This document shows, piece by piece, positions 9,036-17,790 of a DNA stretch of 64,000 nt (position 1 is the stretch's first letter; each line of letters begins with the position of its first letter). The notes under the pieces were generated by a model that was given only the letters and a program-made list of their open reading frames with translations, did no database searches and was not told the origin of the DNA. The stretch is from NCBI GenBank assembly GCA_963847985.1, contig CAWKBS010000004.1:1-64000 (forward strand). The letters run 5' to 3'. A program made the position numbers and the translations under genes. Source of the DNA: JAIBJN01 sp963847985 (GTDB taxonomy: Bacteria > Actinomycetota > Thermoleophilia > Gaiellales > Gaiellaceae).

Positions 9036-10402
9036 GGGAGCCGATCGGGATCATGGGAGCCGGCTGGGTGGGTCTCGTCAGCGCCGCCTGCTACGCCGAC
9101 CTCGGTCACGAAGTGATCGTTCGCGACGTCGAAGCGATGCGAATCGCGGATCTCGAGGCTGGGCGGGTGCCGATCCACGAACCGGGTCTCGGAGAGCTAC
9201 TCGACCGGAATCGCGATCGCCTTCGGTTCACCACCCACGCGGCCGACGTGTTCCAGAGGGCTCGGCATGTGTTCGTCTGCGTCGGGACTCCTCCTACGTA
9301 CTCCGGGGATGCGGATCTGAGTGCCGTGTGGCAGGTGATCGACGGGCTGCCGCGTACCACAAGCGGACTTGTGCTCGTCATGAAAAGCACCGTTCCGCCC
9401 GGAACCGGCGAACGGGTCCGCGCGTGGCTCGACGGCCGCGGGCTTTCTCATGTCGCTTACGTCTCGAATCCCGAGTTCCTCGCCGAGGGCACTGCGATCG
9501 AGAACTTCACGCACCCCGACCGAATCGTCGTCGGCTCATTCCGGAGCGAGGAAGGCGACCGGGTAGCAATGCTCCACGAGGAGCTCGGGGCACCCGTCGT
9601 GCGCACTGACGTCACATCGGCCGAGATGATCAAGTATGCGTCGAATGCCTTTCTCGCGACGAAGATCTCATTCATCAACGAGATCGCCAACGTGTGCGAG
9701 GAGGTGGGAGCCGACGTCTCGTTAGTTGCCGACGGAATGGGCCTCGACCAGCGCATCGGGCCTCATTTCCTCCGGCCCGGCATCGGCTATGGGGGCTCGT
9801 GCTTCCCCAAGGATGTCTCCGCCCTGAAGCAGCTGGCCGGCAACTCCGGTTACCACTTTCAGCTCTTGACGTCCGTGATCGAAGTCAACGAGCTGCAGAA
9901 GCGGCGAGTCGTCGGGAAGTTGCGAAAGCATCTCGGCAGCCTTCGTGAGCGGACGGTCGTGCTTCTCGGACTCGCTTTCAAGCCCGACACGAACGACATT
10001 CGCGAGGCTTCGAGCCTCGTCCTGGCCATGCGGCTGCTCGCCGAGGGGGCACACGTCAGGGCGTGGGATCCTGTCGCCATTGAGGTCGCGCGGCCGCACC
10101 TCCCGGGGGTTCAACTCCACGAGGATCTGCTCGAGGCCGTTTCCGGGGCGGACGCTGCAGTCATAGTCACCGAGTGGAGCGACCTGAAGGCGTTGCCACG
10201 GCTCGAAGTACGTACGGCGATGAAACGCCCTTTGATCGTTGACGGTCGTAACTTTCTCGATCCTGAGACTGTGCGGCGGGCCGGCTTCACGTACGAGGGG
10301 ATCGGCCGACGGCCATCGCCCGTCGAAGAGCGACTAGCGCCACAACCAGTCGAACTCTCCGAAGCGCTGGCTTCCTCTCTCGCCGAGGTGCAAGCAGGCT
10401 GA
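9032..10402 (+). CDS. ugd: UDP-glucose 6-dehydrogenase
   Basis: A 456-residue UDP-glucose/GDP-mannose dehydrogenase. The N-terminal Rossmann loop GAGWVGLVSAACYADLGHEV, the middle-domain GGSCFPKD with the catalytic cysteine, and the C-terminal LLGLAFKPDTNDIREA and DGRNFLD are all present, so it should be active. It oxidises UDP-glucose twice to UDP-glucuronate with two NAD+. It overlaps the decarboxylase gene by ATGA and closes the operon; a GC-rich hairpin follows. Confidence 0.93.
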   Translation: MREPIGIMGAGWVGLVSAACYADLGHEVIVRDVEAMRIADLEAGRVPIHEPGLGELLDRNRDRLRFTTHAADVFQRARHVFVCVGTPPTYSGDADLSAVWQVIDGLPRTTSGLVLVMKSTVPPGTGERVRAWLDGRGLSHVAYVSNPEFLAEGTAIENFTHPDRIVVGSFRSEEGDRVAMLHEELGAPVVRTDVTSAEMIKYASNAFLATKISFINEIANVCEEVGADVSLVADGMGLDQRIGPHFLRPGIGYGGSCFPKDVSALKQLAGNSGYHFQLLTSVIEVNELQKRRVVGKLRKHLGSLRERTVVLLGLAFKPDTNDIREASSLVLAMRLLAEGAHVRAWDPVAIEVARPHLPGVQLHEDLLEAVSGADAAVIVTEWSDLKALPRLEVRTAMKRPLIVDGRNFLDPETVRRAGFTYEGIGRRPSPVEERLAPQPVELSEALASSLAEVQAG

Positions 10403-10413
10403 GACGCGGTGCC

Positions 10414-10432
10414 GGCCGGCGCTTCGCCGGCC
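10414..10432 (+). terminator. GC-rich hairpin after ugd
   Basis: GGCCGGCG (10414-10421) and CGCCGGCC (10425-10432) form a perfect 8-bp stem with a three-base loop directly after the ugd stop. There is no T-run, so it may only contribute to termination. Confidence 0.4.
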
Positions 10433-10525
10433 TTCGCCTGTGCGATCGGGTCTCGAAGTTCGTCGCAGGACGCGGTCCGACTCTATGCTCGCCCGGACGC
10501 ACCGGCCGCCGCAGGCCATCTTGCG

Positions 10526-11023
10526 ATGGAGCGCCAGCTCGACCCCGCCCAGCTCGGAGACCACCTGGACCGGCTCTACCGGGCCGCCTGGGCACTCTCC
10601 GGCTCCCGCGAGGACGCCGAGGACATCGTCCAGGAGACCTACGCGCGCGTCCTCTCCCGCCCGCGCCTGCTCCGGAACGAGGACGACCTCGGCTACCTCC
10701 TGCGCGCGCTGCGCAACACCTTCCTGAACGAGAAGCGCAGCGAGCGCCGCCGCGTGCGTCCCGGCCCGCTGCCCGACCAGGTCGACCTCGTCGCCGACCC
10801 GCAGGCGCGCGAGCCGCAGACGGCGCTCGAAGCCAGCGAGCTCTATGCCGCGATCGCCGCGCTGCCCGGCGACTTCCGCGACGTGCTCGTCGCCATCGAC
10901 ATCACGGGCCTCTCCTACAAGGAAGCGGCTCGCGCCCTGAAGATCCGCGAGGGGACGGTGATGAGCCGTCTCTACCGCGCCCGCCAGCAAGTCGTGCGCC
11001 GGCTCGAAGGCGGCTCGGCGTGA
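10526..11023 (+). CDS. ECF-type RNA polymerase sigma factor
   Basis: A 165-residue sigma-70 family protein with region 2 (LYRAAWALSGSREDAEDIVQ, RALRNTFLNEKR) and region 4 (ALPGDFRDVLVAIDITGLSY, IREGTVMSRLYRARQQ), and no region 3, which is the ECF pattern. The ATG at 10526 matches the usual start; an upstream GTG reading would add about 40 unlikely residues. Its regulator gene at 11057-11746 lies tail-to-tail on the other strand instead of downstream in an operon. Putative target promoters are at 11854-11881 and 12013-12040. Confidence 0.9.
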   Translation: MERQLDPAQLGDHLDRLYRAAWALSGSREDAEDIVQETYARVLSRPRLLRNEDDLGYLLRALRNTFLNEKRSERRRVRPGPLPDQVDLVADPQAREPQTALEASELYAAIAALPGDFRDVLVAIDITGLSYKEAARALKIREGTVMSRLYRARQQVVRRLEGGSA

Positions 11024-11056
11024 GTCGCCTGTGCCTCCCGCCGGTCACGCGGCGTC

Positions 11057-11746
11057 TCAGTCGTCCGCGCTGGCCGTTCCGACCAGGACCCGCTCGCCCG
11101 ACGAGGCCTGATCGTCGTCGGCTCGCTCCCGGGTGACGGTCAGCGTCGGGAAGTCCTCCGGCGAGACGCCCGCCCACAGCGTGACGTCCTCGCTCTCGTT
11201 GAAGGTCCCGATCGGCACGAGCACGTCCTCGGGGCTGCGGAGCCAAGCCGCGTAGAAGCGCCCGCTGTCGAGGCGAGGGAGCCCTGTTGCATCGAGCTCG
11301 ATCCGCCAGCCCGACGATGTCTTTGTCAGCGTCGCTTCGCCGCTCGCGCCGGGCACCAGCTCGGTCGGTTCGAGCGCGGCGTGGAATTGTTCACCGCCGG
11401 TATCCGACCGGAACACGCCGAACCCGACGGCGACGGCCACCACGGCGGCAGTCGCCGTGGCGCCGATCAGGACGAGACGGCGCGGTGCCCGCGCGCGGCG
11501 CGCAGGTCGCTGCGCCTCGACGCGCGCCCGCAGAGCCGCCGGAGCCTCGACCTCGGTCGCGGCGCTCCGCGTGAGTGCCAGCGCACGCTGTTGCTCGGCG
11601 AGCCGGTCGGCAAGCTCCGGGGACGCTGCGACCTGTGCCTCGAGCGCAGCACGGCGGTCCGGCGCGAGTGTCCCGTCCGCGAGCGCAGCCAGCTCGACGA
11701 TCTCTTGACCGCCGGCGTCGTCTTGTCGACGGCGTCTTATCGACAC
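11057..11746 (-). CDS. anti-sigma factor, RskA-like, single-pass membrane protein
   Basis: A 229-residue protein. Residues about 12-50 (ELAALADGTLAPDRRAALEA) resemble the helical anti-sigma domain; a basic stretch and one membrane segment (RLVLIGATATAAVVAVAVGF) follow near residue 100; the extracytoplasmic part ends in an RskA-type C-terminal domain (GRFYAAWLRSPEDVLVPIGTF). It should hold the adjacent ECF sigma factor at the membrane until a signal triggers proteolysis. Start is uncertain: the GTG at 11746 has only a distant GGAG. Convergent placement against its sigma gene, with 33 bp between stops, is unusual. Confidence 0.75.
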   Translation of the reverse strand: MSIRRRRQDDAGGQEIVELAALADGTLAPDRRAALEAQVAASPELADRLAEQQRALALTRSAATEVEAPAALRARVEAQRPARRARAPRRLVLIGATATAAVVAVAVGFGVFRSDTGGEQFHAALEPTELVPGASGEATLTKTSSGWRIELDATGLPRLDSGRFYAAWLRSPEDVLVPIGTFNESEDVTLWAGVSPEDFPTLTVTRERADDDQASSGERVLVGTASADD

Positions 11747-11853
11747 GGCACGCCGAACCGTAGCTCCGCACGGGCACTCACGGCTACCCACGGCCTCGCC
11801 GGAAGGGCGGCTATCGGGGTAGGGCGCTCGCGCGTAAAGACTTTCACACACTG

Positions 11854-11881
11854 AAGGACCCCGCCGGGCCGAGGTTATTCC
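11854..11881 (-). promoter_or_regulatory. putative ECF-type promoter for the anti-sigma gene
   Basis: Read on the minus strand, GGAATA (11881-11876) and GTCCTT (11859-11854) are separated by 16 bp. The layout equals that of the plus-strand site at 12013-12040. GGAA-type -35 and GTC-type -10 elements with a 16-17 bp spacer are the general ECF pattern. It would give a leader of about 100 bases before the anti-sigma start. Confidence 0.4.
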
Positions 11882-12012
11882 CGCGGCACTCGACGAACGC
11901 GACGCTTCGTGCCGCTTGCCGGGGATCCCGGTCAGCCCGTCTTTGCCGGAGATCCCCGACGAACCCAGCGCGCTCGCGAGTCGCCGCGCGGATCGCGAGT
12001 TCGCCCCGCACG

Positions 12013-12040
12013 GGAATAGAGGGCGGTCGGCGGTGTCTTT
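12013..12040 (+). promoter_or_regulatory. putative ECF-type promoter for the RTX-like gene
   Basis: GGAATA (12013-12018) and GTCTTT (12035-12040) have a 16-bp spacer and lie about 30 bp before the start of the RTX-like gene. The same -35 hexamer and spacer occur divergently at 11854-11881, which suggests one regulon controlled by the neighbouring ECF sigma factor. Confidence 0.45.
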
Positions 12041-12075
12041 AGCCCACGAGAGGTCAACCACCTGAAAGGAAGATC

Positions 12076-13161
12076 ATGAAGAACTTCATTCGCACCAAGG
12101 CATCGCACGCCACGCGGCCGAGGCGGCTGGCGGCGACGGCCGTGCTGGTCGCTGCGGCAGTCGCGGCCGGAATGGCCGCGACGCCGGCGAACGCGGCGTC
12201 CGACCGAGTGTCTGCCAAAGCCTCGCATCGGCTCGGCCAGGGCGCGTTCCCGCGGCCGAAGGTCAAGCGAGGCGAGCTGCGGGTCACGGGCACGAACCGG
12301 AGCGACCGGATCGCGCTTCGCCTGCGGGCCGGCGACCCCGACATCCTCGAGGTCGACGCCGGCGACGACGGCTCGGCCGAGTTCGCCTTCGAGCGGAGCA
12401 GGTTCACGAGGATCGACGTCAACGCCCGCCCGGGCAACGACCTCGTGCGCATCGACGAGGCCAACGGGGTCTTCACCGACCAGATCGCGACCACACTCGC
12501 CGGCGGACGAGGAAACGACACCCTCGCCGGCGGCAGGGGCATCGAGACGCTGCTCGGCCAACGCGGGAACGACTCGATCGACGGAAACGCCGGCAACGAC
12601 CTCGCGCTGATGGGCCGCGGCTGGGACACCTTCACCTGGGATCCAGGCGACGGCAGCGACGTGGTCGAGGGCAAGGCCGGTTTCGACACGATGGTCTTCA
12701 ACGGGGCCAACGCCGCCGAGCGGATCGAGCTGACCGCGAACGGAGACCGGCTCCGGTTCTTCCGCGACCTCGGCAACATCACCATGGACACTGACAGCGT
12801 CGAGCGGGTCAACTTCAACGCCCTCGGCGGCGCCGACCTGGTCACGGTCAACGACCTGAGCGCAACCGACGTCTACTCGTTCACCGTCGACCTCGCAGCC
12901 GTCCTCGGCGGCGCCACGGGCGACGGCCAGGCCGACAACGTCGTCGTCAACGCCACGGACGGCAACGACGCGATCTCCGTCAGCGGCAACGCCGGCGGCG
13001 TGAATGTCAGCGGTCTCGCCCCGTGGGTCCGGGTCCTACACTCCGAAGCGCCGAACGACCGACTCGACATCAACACGCTCGCGGGCACGGACACGGTGGA
13101 CTCCGCCGGCCTCGCCGCCGGTGTGATCCAGCTCTTCGTGGACGGCGTGCTCGTCCCCTAG
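12076..13161 (+). CDS. secreted RTX-like calcium-binding repeat protein
   Basis: A 361-residue protein with a clear signal peptide (basic N-terminus, Ala-rich core, ANA cleavage near residue 41). Residues about 155-190 contain hemolysin-type glycine/aspartate nonapeptide repeats (GGRGNDTLAGGRG, GQRGNDSIDGNAGNDLA); the rest is Asp/Asn-rich beta-structure-like sequence. Such repeats bind Ca2+ outside the cell. ATG at 12076 with AAGGAAG upstream. No toxin or enzyme domain and no type I secretion genes are seen nearby. The ECF-like promoter and terminator make it a single-gene unit, so it may be an envelope-stress or matrix protein. Confidence 0.75.
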   Translation: MKNFIRTKASHATRPRRLAATAVLVAAAVAAGMAATPANAASDRVSAKASHRLGQGAFPRPKVKRGELRVTGTNRSDRIALRLRAGDPDILEVDAGDDGSAEFAFERSRFTRIDVNARPGNDLVRIDEANGVFTDQIATTLAGGRGNDTLAGGRGIETLLGQRGNDSIDGNAGNDLALMGRGWDTFTWDPGDGSDVVEGKAGFDTMVFNGANAAERIELTANGDRLRFFRDLGNITMDTDSVERVNFNALGGADLVTVNDLSATDVYSFTVDLAAVLGGATGDGQADNVVVNATDGNDAISVSGNAGGVNVSGLAPWVRVLHSEAPNDRLDINTLAGTDTVDSAGLAAGVIQLFVDGVLVP

Positions 13162-13182
13162 AGAAACGGCCAGAAGAGAAAT

Positions 13183-13209
13183 GCGGGGGCCCCGGGACGG
13201 GGCCCCCGC
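13183..13209 (+). terminator. terminator after RTX-like gene
   Basis: A perfect 11-bp stem (13183-13193 with 13199-13209) around GGGAC follows the stop by about 20 bp. No U-tract is present, which is common for very GC-rich actinobacterial terminators. Confidence 0.6.
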
Positions 13210-13242
13210 TCACCGTCGACCGGTCTCACGAAAGGGACTCTC

Positions 13243-13335
13243 ATGAAGCGCACGATCACCGTGTTCGTCCTCGCCGCCGCACCCTCGGCAATTGGGCTCG
13301 TCGCCGCCGGCTTCGTCAGCTTCGCGAGCAGCTAA
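13243..13335 (+). CDS. 30-residue hydrophobic peptide
   Basis: An ATG with AAAGGG eight bases upstream opens a 30-codon frame ending in TAA: two basic residues (MKRT), then an almost continuous hydrophobic stretch with one proline, ending VSFASS. It could be a single-pass membrane microprotein, or a cleaved signal peptide relic. It lies between the terminator at 13209 and the LigD-type gene. I do not recognise a family. Confidence 0.4.
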   Translation: MKRTITVFVLAAAPSAIGLVAAGFVSFASS

Positions 13336-13421
13336 CCGCATTCCCCAGGGCCGTACGGCTCTTCCACACGCAGACGCTCATTTTCCTGGCGGCCCAGGCG
13401 TCCGGCTACGGTTCGGAGACG

Positions 13422-14432
13422 GTGCCGGACGAGCAGACCCTCGACATCGACGGTCGCCCCGTTGCGATCACGAGCCCGGACAAGGTCTTCTTCACCGAGC
13501 GCGGGGAGACGAAGCTCGATCTGCTGCGCTACTACCTCGCGGTCGCCGAGCCCTTCCTCCGCGCCGCGGGCGGGCGCCCGACGCTCATGCAGCGCTTCCC
13601 CGGCGGGGCGCACGGCAAGTCGTTTTTCCAGAAGCGCGTCCCCGAGAGCGCGCCCGAGTGGTTGGAGACGGCCATCGTCTCGACGCCGAACGGGACGACC
13701 TCGCGCGCGCTCGTGCTCGCCGATATGGCGCACGTGGCGTGGGCGGTGAACCTCGCCTGCCTCGGCTTCCACGTCTGGCCTCACCTTCACGACCGGCCCG
13801 AGGTCGCGGACGAGCTGCGCCTCGACCTCGACCCGCAGCCGGGCGTCGGCTTCGAGGAGGTGCGCGCGGCGGCGACTGAGGTGCGCGGGCTCCTCGACGA
13901 GCTCGGGATCGTCGGATTCCCGAAGACGACGGGGAACCGCGGGCTGCACATCTACGTCCGGCTGGAGCCGCGCTGGGACTCCTACGAGGTGCGGGCCGCG
14001 GCGGTCGCGGCTGCCCGCGAGCTGGAGCGCCGCCGACCAGAGCTGATCACCGCCGCCTGGTGGAAGGAGGAGCGCGGTGAGCGGGTCTTCGTCGACTTCA
14101 ACCAGAACGCGCCGCACAAGACGGTGTTCGGCGCCTGGTCGGTACGCGCCCGTGCCGGCGCGCAGGTGTCGGCGCCCGTGGCCTGGGACGAGATCGAGGC
14201 GATCCACCCCGACGAGCTCACGATCGCGAGCGTGCCCGAACGACTCGCGGCGCAGGGCGACCCGTGGGCGGAGATCAACGAGCAGCCGCAGTCGCTCGAG
14301 CCGCTGCTCGCCTTGTGGGAGCGCGACCGGGAGGCGGGCCTCATGGACGCCCCCTGGCCACCGGTCTACCCGAAGCAGCCCGACGAGCCTCCTCGCGTCG
14401 CCCCGAGCAGGGCGCGCAAGGATGCCCGGTAG
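13422..14432 (+). CDS. LigD-type polymerase/primase domain protein
   Basis: A 336-residue stand-alone LigD polymerase domain, an archaeo-eukaryotic primase fold. Visible motifs are ITSPDKVFF near the start, LMQRFPGGAHGKSFFQKR, the DLDPQP metal-binding Asp pair, KTTGNRGLHIYVRL, and VFVDFNQNAPHKTVFGAWS. In mycobacteria this domain is fused to a ligase and nuclease for non-homologous end joining. Here no ligase, nuclease or Ku is adjacent. GTG at 13422 is the likeliest start, just after GGAGA; the frame is open further upstream, so a longer N-terminus is possible. Confidence 0.85.
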   Translation: MPDEQTLDIDGRPVAITSPDKVFFTERGETKLDLLRYYLAVAEPFLRAAGGRPTLMQRFPGGAHGKSFFQKRVPESAPEWLETAIVSTPNGTTSRALVLADMAHVAWAVNLACLGFHVWPHLHDRPEVADELRLDLDPQPGVGFEEVRAAATEVRGLLDELGIVGFPKTTGNRGLHIYVRLEPRWDSYEVRAAAVAAARELERRRPELITAAWWKEERGERVFVDFNQNAPHKTVFGAWSVRARAGAQVSAPVAWDEIEAIHPDELTIASVPERLAAQGDPWAEINEQPQSLEPLLALWERDREAGLMDAPWPPVYPKQPDEPPRVAPSRARKDAR

Positions 14433-14575
14433 CCCGTTCATGTCCCTAGGGCCACGCCCTCGACGGTAGCCGACAGCCGCTCGCCAGATGACTCGTTAGG
14501 GTCCGGGCTGTTCACCGTTGTCCGGGATGGCCGCCGTGCGCCAATGACGGCGCTCGAAAAAAGGGGGTGTTCCCG

Positions 14576-17245
14576 TTGAAGGGAGCAGTCAGGCGATCAA
14601 CAAGGATGTCCATTTCGAGTGCGGTCGCGCTCGTGGTAGGGGCGCTCGCGCTTGCCGCCCCGGCCGGCGCTCAAGTAGGCCCGCCGTTTGACGGGAACCC
14701 GGTCTCGCCGGGACTCGGCCCGACCTACGGGGAGGAGTGGTGCGCCCCGGTCGGCAGCGAGAACGTCCCCCAGTCGTCGCCGCTCGCGCTGATCCCGTAC
14801 GGGGCGATTCGCTGCACGCTCGACCAGTTCGAGGGCGAGGCCGCTGCAGCGGGTGTGCCGGATCGACTCAGCCATTCGGTCATCGGAGAGTCCGTGCTCG
14901 GTCGGGACATGTTCGGCGTCGTCATCAACGCGCTGGAGACGACCGAGCAGCAGCGCGACTACGCGCGCTGGCAGCAGCTCCGGGCGCTCATGCTCACGGA
15001 CCCGGGCGCGGCCCAGGCCCAGCTGGCGTCCTGGGGCGAGAACGTCAAGCTGCCCGTGTTCGTCGAGGCGAACATCCACGGCGGCGAACGGGAGGGCACC
15101 GACGCCATGATGCAGGCGATCCGCGACCTGGTGACTCTGCCCCGCGGCACGAACGACACGGTCGACGAACTGCTCGACCATGCCGTCGTCGTCGTCATTC
15201 CGACCACGAACCCGGACGGTCGGGTGGCAGGGCGACGACAGAACGAGAACCGCTTCGACCTGAACCGGGACCTGCTCGTCCAGTCGCAGGCGGAGATGCG
15301 CGCCAACACCGCCTTCCAGCTCGAATGGCTGGCCCCGGTCGGGCTGTTCATGCACGGGTACTACAACCCCACCCTTGTCGACGGGCTGACGAAGCCGCAC
15401 AACCCAGGGCTGGAATACGACAAGTTCCTGTACTGGAACCAGCGCCGGCTGGACGCGAACCAGGCGGCAATCGAGGCGATCGGCCGCTCCATCCAGCGGC
15501 CAGTCAACCAATGGGACCAGCGCGGCTTGAGCGGAAGCAAGAACGGGGGCCCGGACGTCGCCGAGGGTTGGGACGACTGGGGCCCGTTCTACAGCCAGAC
15601 CTACGGCGCGTTCTTCGGCGTCGACGGGTCCACCGTCGAGATGTGCGACAACGCGGCCTGCGGTGGCGCCCTCGGGTCGAAGCGCGAGCAGTACCTCATC
15701 TTCTACTCGTCGGCCGACTTCTGGATCGAGAACCGGGCAGCCATCCTGGCCGACCAGCTGGAGATCTTCCGGCGCGGCGTGACGGGCGCGGCCCGGGTCA
15801 ACTGCTGCGACGACCCCTTGGTGGCGGGCCGCGGCTTCACGGAAGACCAGCACAACTGGATGGTCGAGTACCCCAAGGCGTTCGTGATCCCGTTCGTCGG
15901 GGGGTCGGCCGACCAGGTCTCCCCCGACCGCGGTGTCCAGAGGAGTGACGCCGAGGCCAACAGGCTCGTCGAGTGGCTGCTGCACAACGGGGTCGCGGTT
16001 CGGCGAACGACGGCGGACGTCGTCTGGGCCGGGACGAAGTTCCCCGCCGACTCCTACGTCGTGTCGATGACCCAGGCCTTCCGCGGCTATGCGTACACCG
16101 CCCTGGCCGCTGGACAGGACATCTCCGAGCGGATCAGCCAGCTCTACGCGCCGCCGGGCGCCTGGAGCCACGGCTCACTCTGGGGCGCTGACGTCGTCGA
16201 GATCCCGGCCGGTGACCCATCCTTCAATCCGGCGACGACTTCCGCCGTCGAGGTCAACGAGCTCCAAGGCGGGGTGCGCGGCGGCGGCCCGGCGGACTGG
16301 TACGCCCTGACGCTCAGGGGAGCCGCCGAGCTCAGGGCCGCCCTCGACGTGCTTCGGAGCGGCGTGGACGGCCAGGTCGCCGAGGCTTCGTTCATGAGCG
16401 TCTCCGCCGGTTCGATGCCCGCCGGCTCGCTGATCTTCCCCGACGACGCCGCGACCGTGGTCGCGCTCGAAGCGGCAGGCAAGGCGGCCGGCGTCTTCTT
16501 CGAGCGGGGCCTGGGGGCGACGCCCTCGGCGACGCAGCTGGACGAAGCGCCGCGAATCGCCATGCTCGTCGACAGTTCGAGCCCGGTGGAATCCGAGACG
16601 TCCTGGTCGCTACGCCAGATCTTCGGCCCCGACGTCGGGTTCGTCTCGGTCGCCAGCGGAGCGAACTCGCTCCAGAACGCGGCGACCGACCCCTTGGAGA
16701 GCTTCGACGTCATCTACAACACCGGACAGACCTACCCGAACGGCAATACCGCAAGGGCCCGCCTCCGGGCGTTCTTCGAGCGGGGCGGCGGCTACATCGG
16801 GACGAGCCAGTCCGCGTCCAACTTCGCCTTTCTCGCCGGAGCGCACCCGGCGCTCATCAAGGGCAACCTGACGCAGGGAAGTGACGGAGCGGGCGGCGGG
16901 ATCGCCCTCTGGGACAACATCGGCGCGAGCAGCCCGCTCACGGGCGCCTACCCGGCGCGGGACAACCTCTACCTGCCGGCGGACGTGACGTGGTTCTCGT
17001 CGCTGCCGACCGGTGCCACGGTGGACGGACGGTACCTGCCGAACGTCGACTCGACGTTCGTCGCCGGCCTCTGGCAGGACCGCGACCGGAAGGCGGCGGG
17101 CGCGCCGGTGATCGCGCACGGAACCACCCTCGTGGGCAGCCGCTACCTGGCTCTGGCCACGAATCCGTTCTCGCGAGGGGACGCAGAGCGCGAGTGGCCG
17201 CTCATCGGCCAGGCGGCGCTCTGGTCGAACCTCACGGACGAGTAG
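14576..17245 (+). CDS. secreted M14 zinc carboxypeptidase
   Basis: An 889-residue secreted metallopeptidase. The TTG at 14576 has AGGGGG at good spacing; a GTG at 14567 touches that site and is less likely. Residues about 10-35 form a signal peptide ending in AGAQ. The catalytic domain carries the zinc ligands in EANIHGGEREGTD (HxxE) and substrate-binding residues in TTNPDGR and ENRFDLNRD. The long C-terminal half includes a ThuA/glutamine amidotransferase-like segment (FFERGGGYIGTSQSA). It probably degrades peptides outside the cell. Single-gene unit with a strong terminator. Confidence 0.85.
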   Translation: MKGAVRRSTRMSISSAVALVVGALALAAPAGAQVGPPFDGNPVSPGLGPTYGEEWCAPVGSENVPQSSPLALIPYGAIRCTLDQFEGEAAAAGVPDRLSHSVIGESVLGRDMFGVVINALETTEQQRDYARWQQLRALMLTDPGAAQAQLASWGENVKLPVFVEANIHGGEREGTDAMMQAIRDLVTLPRGTNDTVDELLDHAVVVVIPTTNPDGRVAGRRQNENRFDLNRDLLVQSQAEMRANTAFQLEWLAPVGLFMHGYYNPTLVDGLTKPHNPGLEYDKFLYWNQRRLDANQAAIEAIGRSIQRPVNQWDQRGLSGSKNGGPDVAEGWDDWGPFYSQTYGAFFGVDGSTVEMCDNAACGGALGSKREQYLIFYSSADFWIENRAAILADQLEIFRRGVTGAARVNCCDDPLVAGRGFTEDQHNWMVEYPKAFVIPFVGGSADQVSPDRGVQRSDAEANRLVEWLLHNGVAVRRTTADVVWAGTKFPADSYVVSMTQAFRGYAYTALAAGQDISERISQLYAPPGAWSHGSLWGADVVEIPAGDPSFNPATTSAVEVNELQGGVRGGGPADWYALTLRGAAELRAALDVLRSGVDGQVAEASFMSVSAGSMPAGSLIFPDDAATVVALEAAGKAAGVFFERGLGATPSATQLDEAPRIAMLVDSSSPVESETSWSLRQIFGPDVGFVSVASGANSLQNAATDPLESFDVIYNTGQTYPNGNTARARLRAFFERGGGYIGTSQSASNFAFLAGAHPALIKGNLTQGSDGAGGGIALWDNIGASSPLTGAYPARDNLYLPADVTWFSSLPTGATVDGRYLPNVDSTFVAGLWQDRDRKAAGAPVIAHGTTLVGSRYLALATNPFSRGDAEREWPLIGQAALWSNLTDE

Positions 17246-17254
17246 CAGCAGAAG

Positions 17255-17294
17255 GCGAGAGGTGAGGGGCGGGCGTGCGCCCCTCACCTCTCGC
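17255..17294 (+). terminator. 17-bp perfect hairpin after the M14 peptidase
   Basis: 17255-17271 pairs perfectly with 17278-17294 around a six-base loop, 10 bp after the stop. It is one of the longest perfect inverted repeats in the window. Confidence 0.65.
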
Positions 17295-17335
17295 ACGGTT
17301 CAAGCCTCGGCCGTCGCGGGTCTACACTGGCCGGT

Positions 17336-17728
17336 ATGCCGCCCGCGCCGCTTCCCGACGAGCTCATCGAGTTTCTGAAGCAGCCGCACGCCGCCGTAGT
17401 GGCCACCGTCCGCTCGGACGGCGCGCCCTACTCGGCCGCCACCTGGTACGACTGGGACGACGGCCGGATCCTCCTGAACATGGACTTCGAGCGGCTGCGC
17501 CTCAAGCACATCCGGCGCGACCCTCGGGTGGCGGTCACCGTCATCGACCTTGGCGACTGGTACCGGGCAGTGACCATCCTCGGCACCGTCGTGGAGCTCC
17601 GCGACGACGAGGGCCTCGTGGACATCGACCGGCTCTCCCAGCGCTACCGCGGGGCGCCGTACCGGAACCGGGAGCGCAAGCGCGTCACCGCACTGGTCGA
17701 GCCCGAGCGCTGGCACGAGCACTCGTAG
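17336..17728 (+). CDS. F420-type PPOX family protein
   Basis: A 130-residue split-barrel flavin/deazaflavin-binding protein. LPDELIEFLKQPHAAVVATV, RSDGAPYSAATWYDWDDG and LNMDFERLRLKHIRRDPRVA match the actinobacterial PPOX-class F420-dependent group (about 130-140 residues). Members reduce or bind diverse substrates using F420H2; the reaction here is unknown. ATG at 17336. The next gene, a VOC protein, is 60 bp downstream on the same strand. Confidence 0.8.
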   Translation: MPPAPLPDELIEFLKQPHAAVVATVRSDGAPYSAATWYDWDDGRILLNMDFERLRLKHIRRDPRVAVTVIDLGDWYRAVTILGTVVELRDDEGLVDIDRLSQRYRGAPYRNRERKRVTALVEPERWHEHS

Positions 17729-17790
17729 TTCCGATGAGTTTCCGCCCGGGTACGGGTCTCAACGGAAGACATCCAACCCAGGAGGAAACT

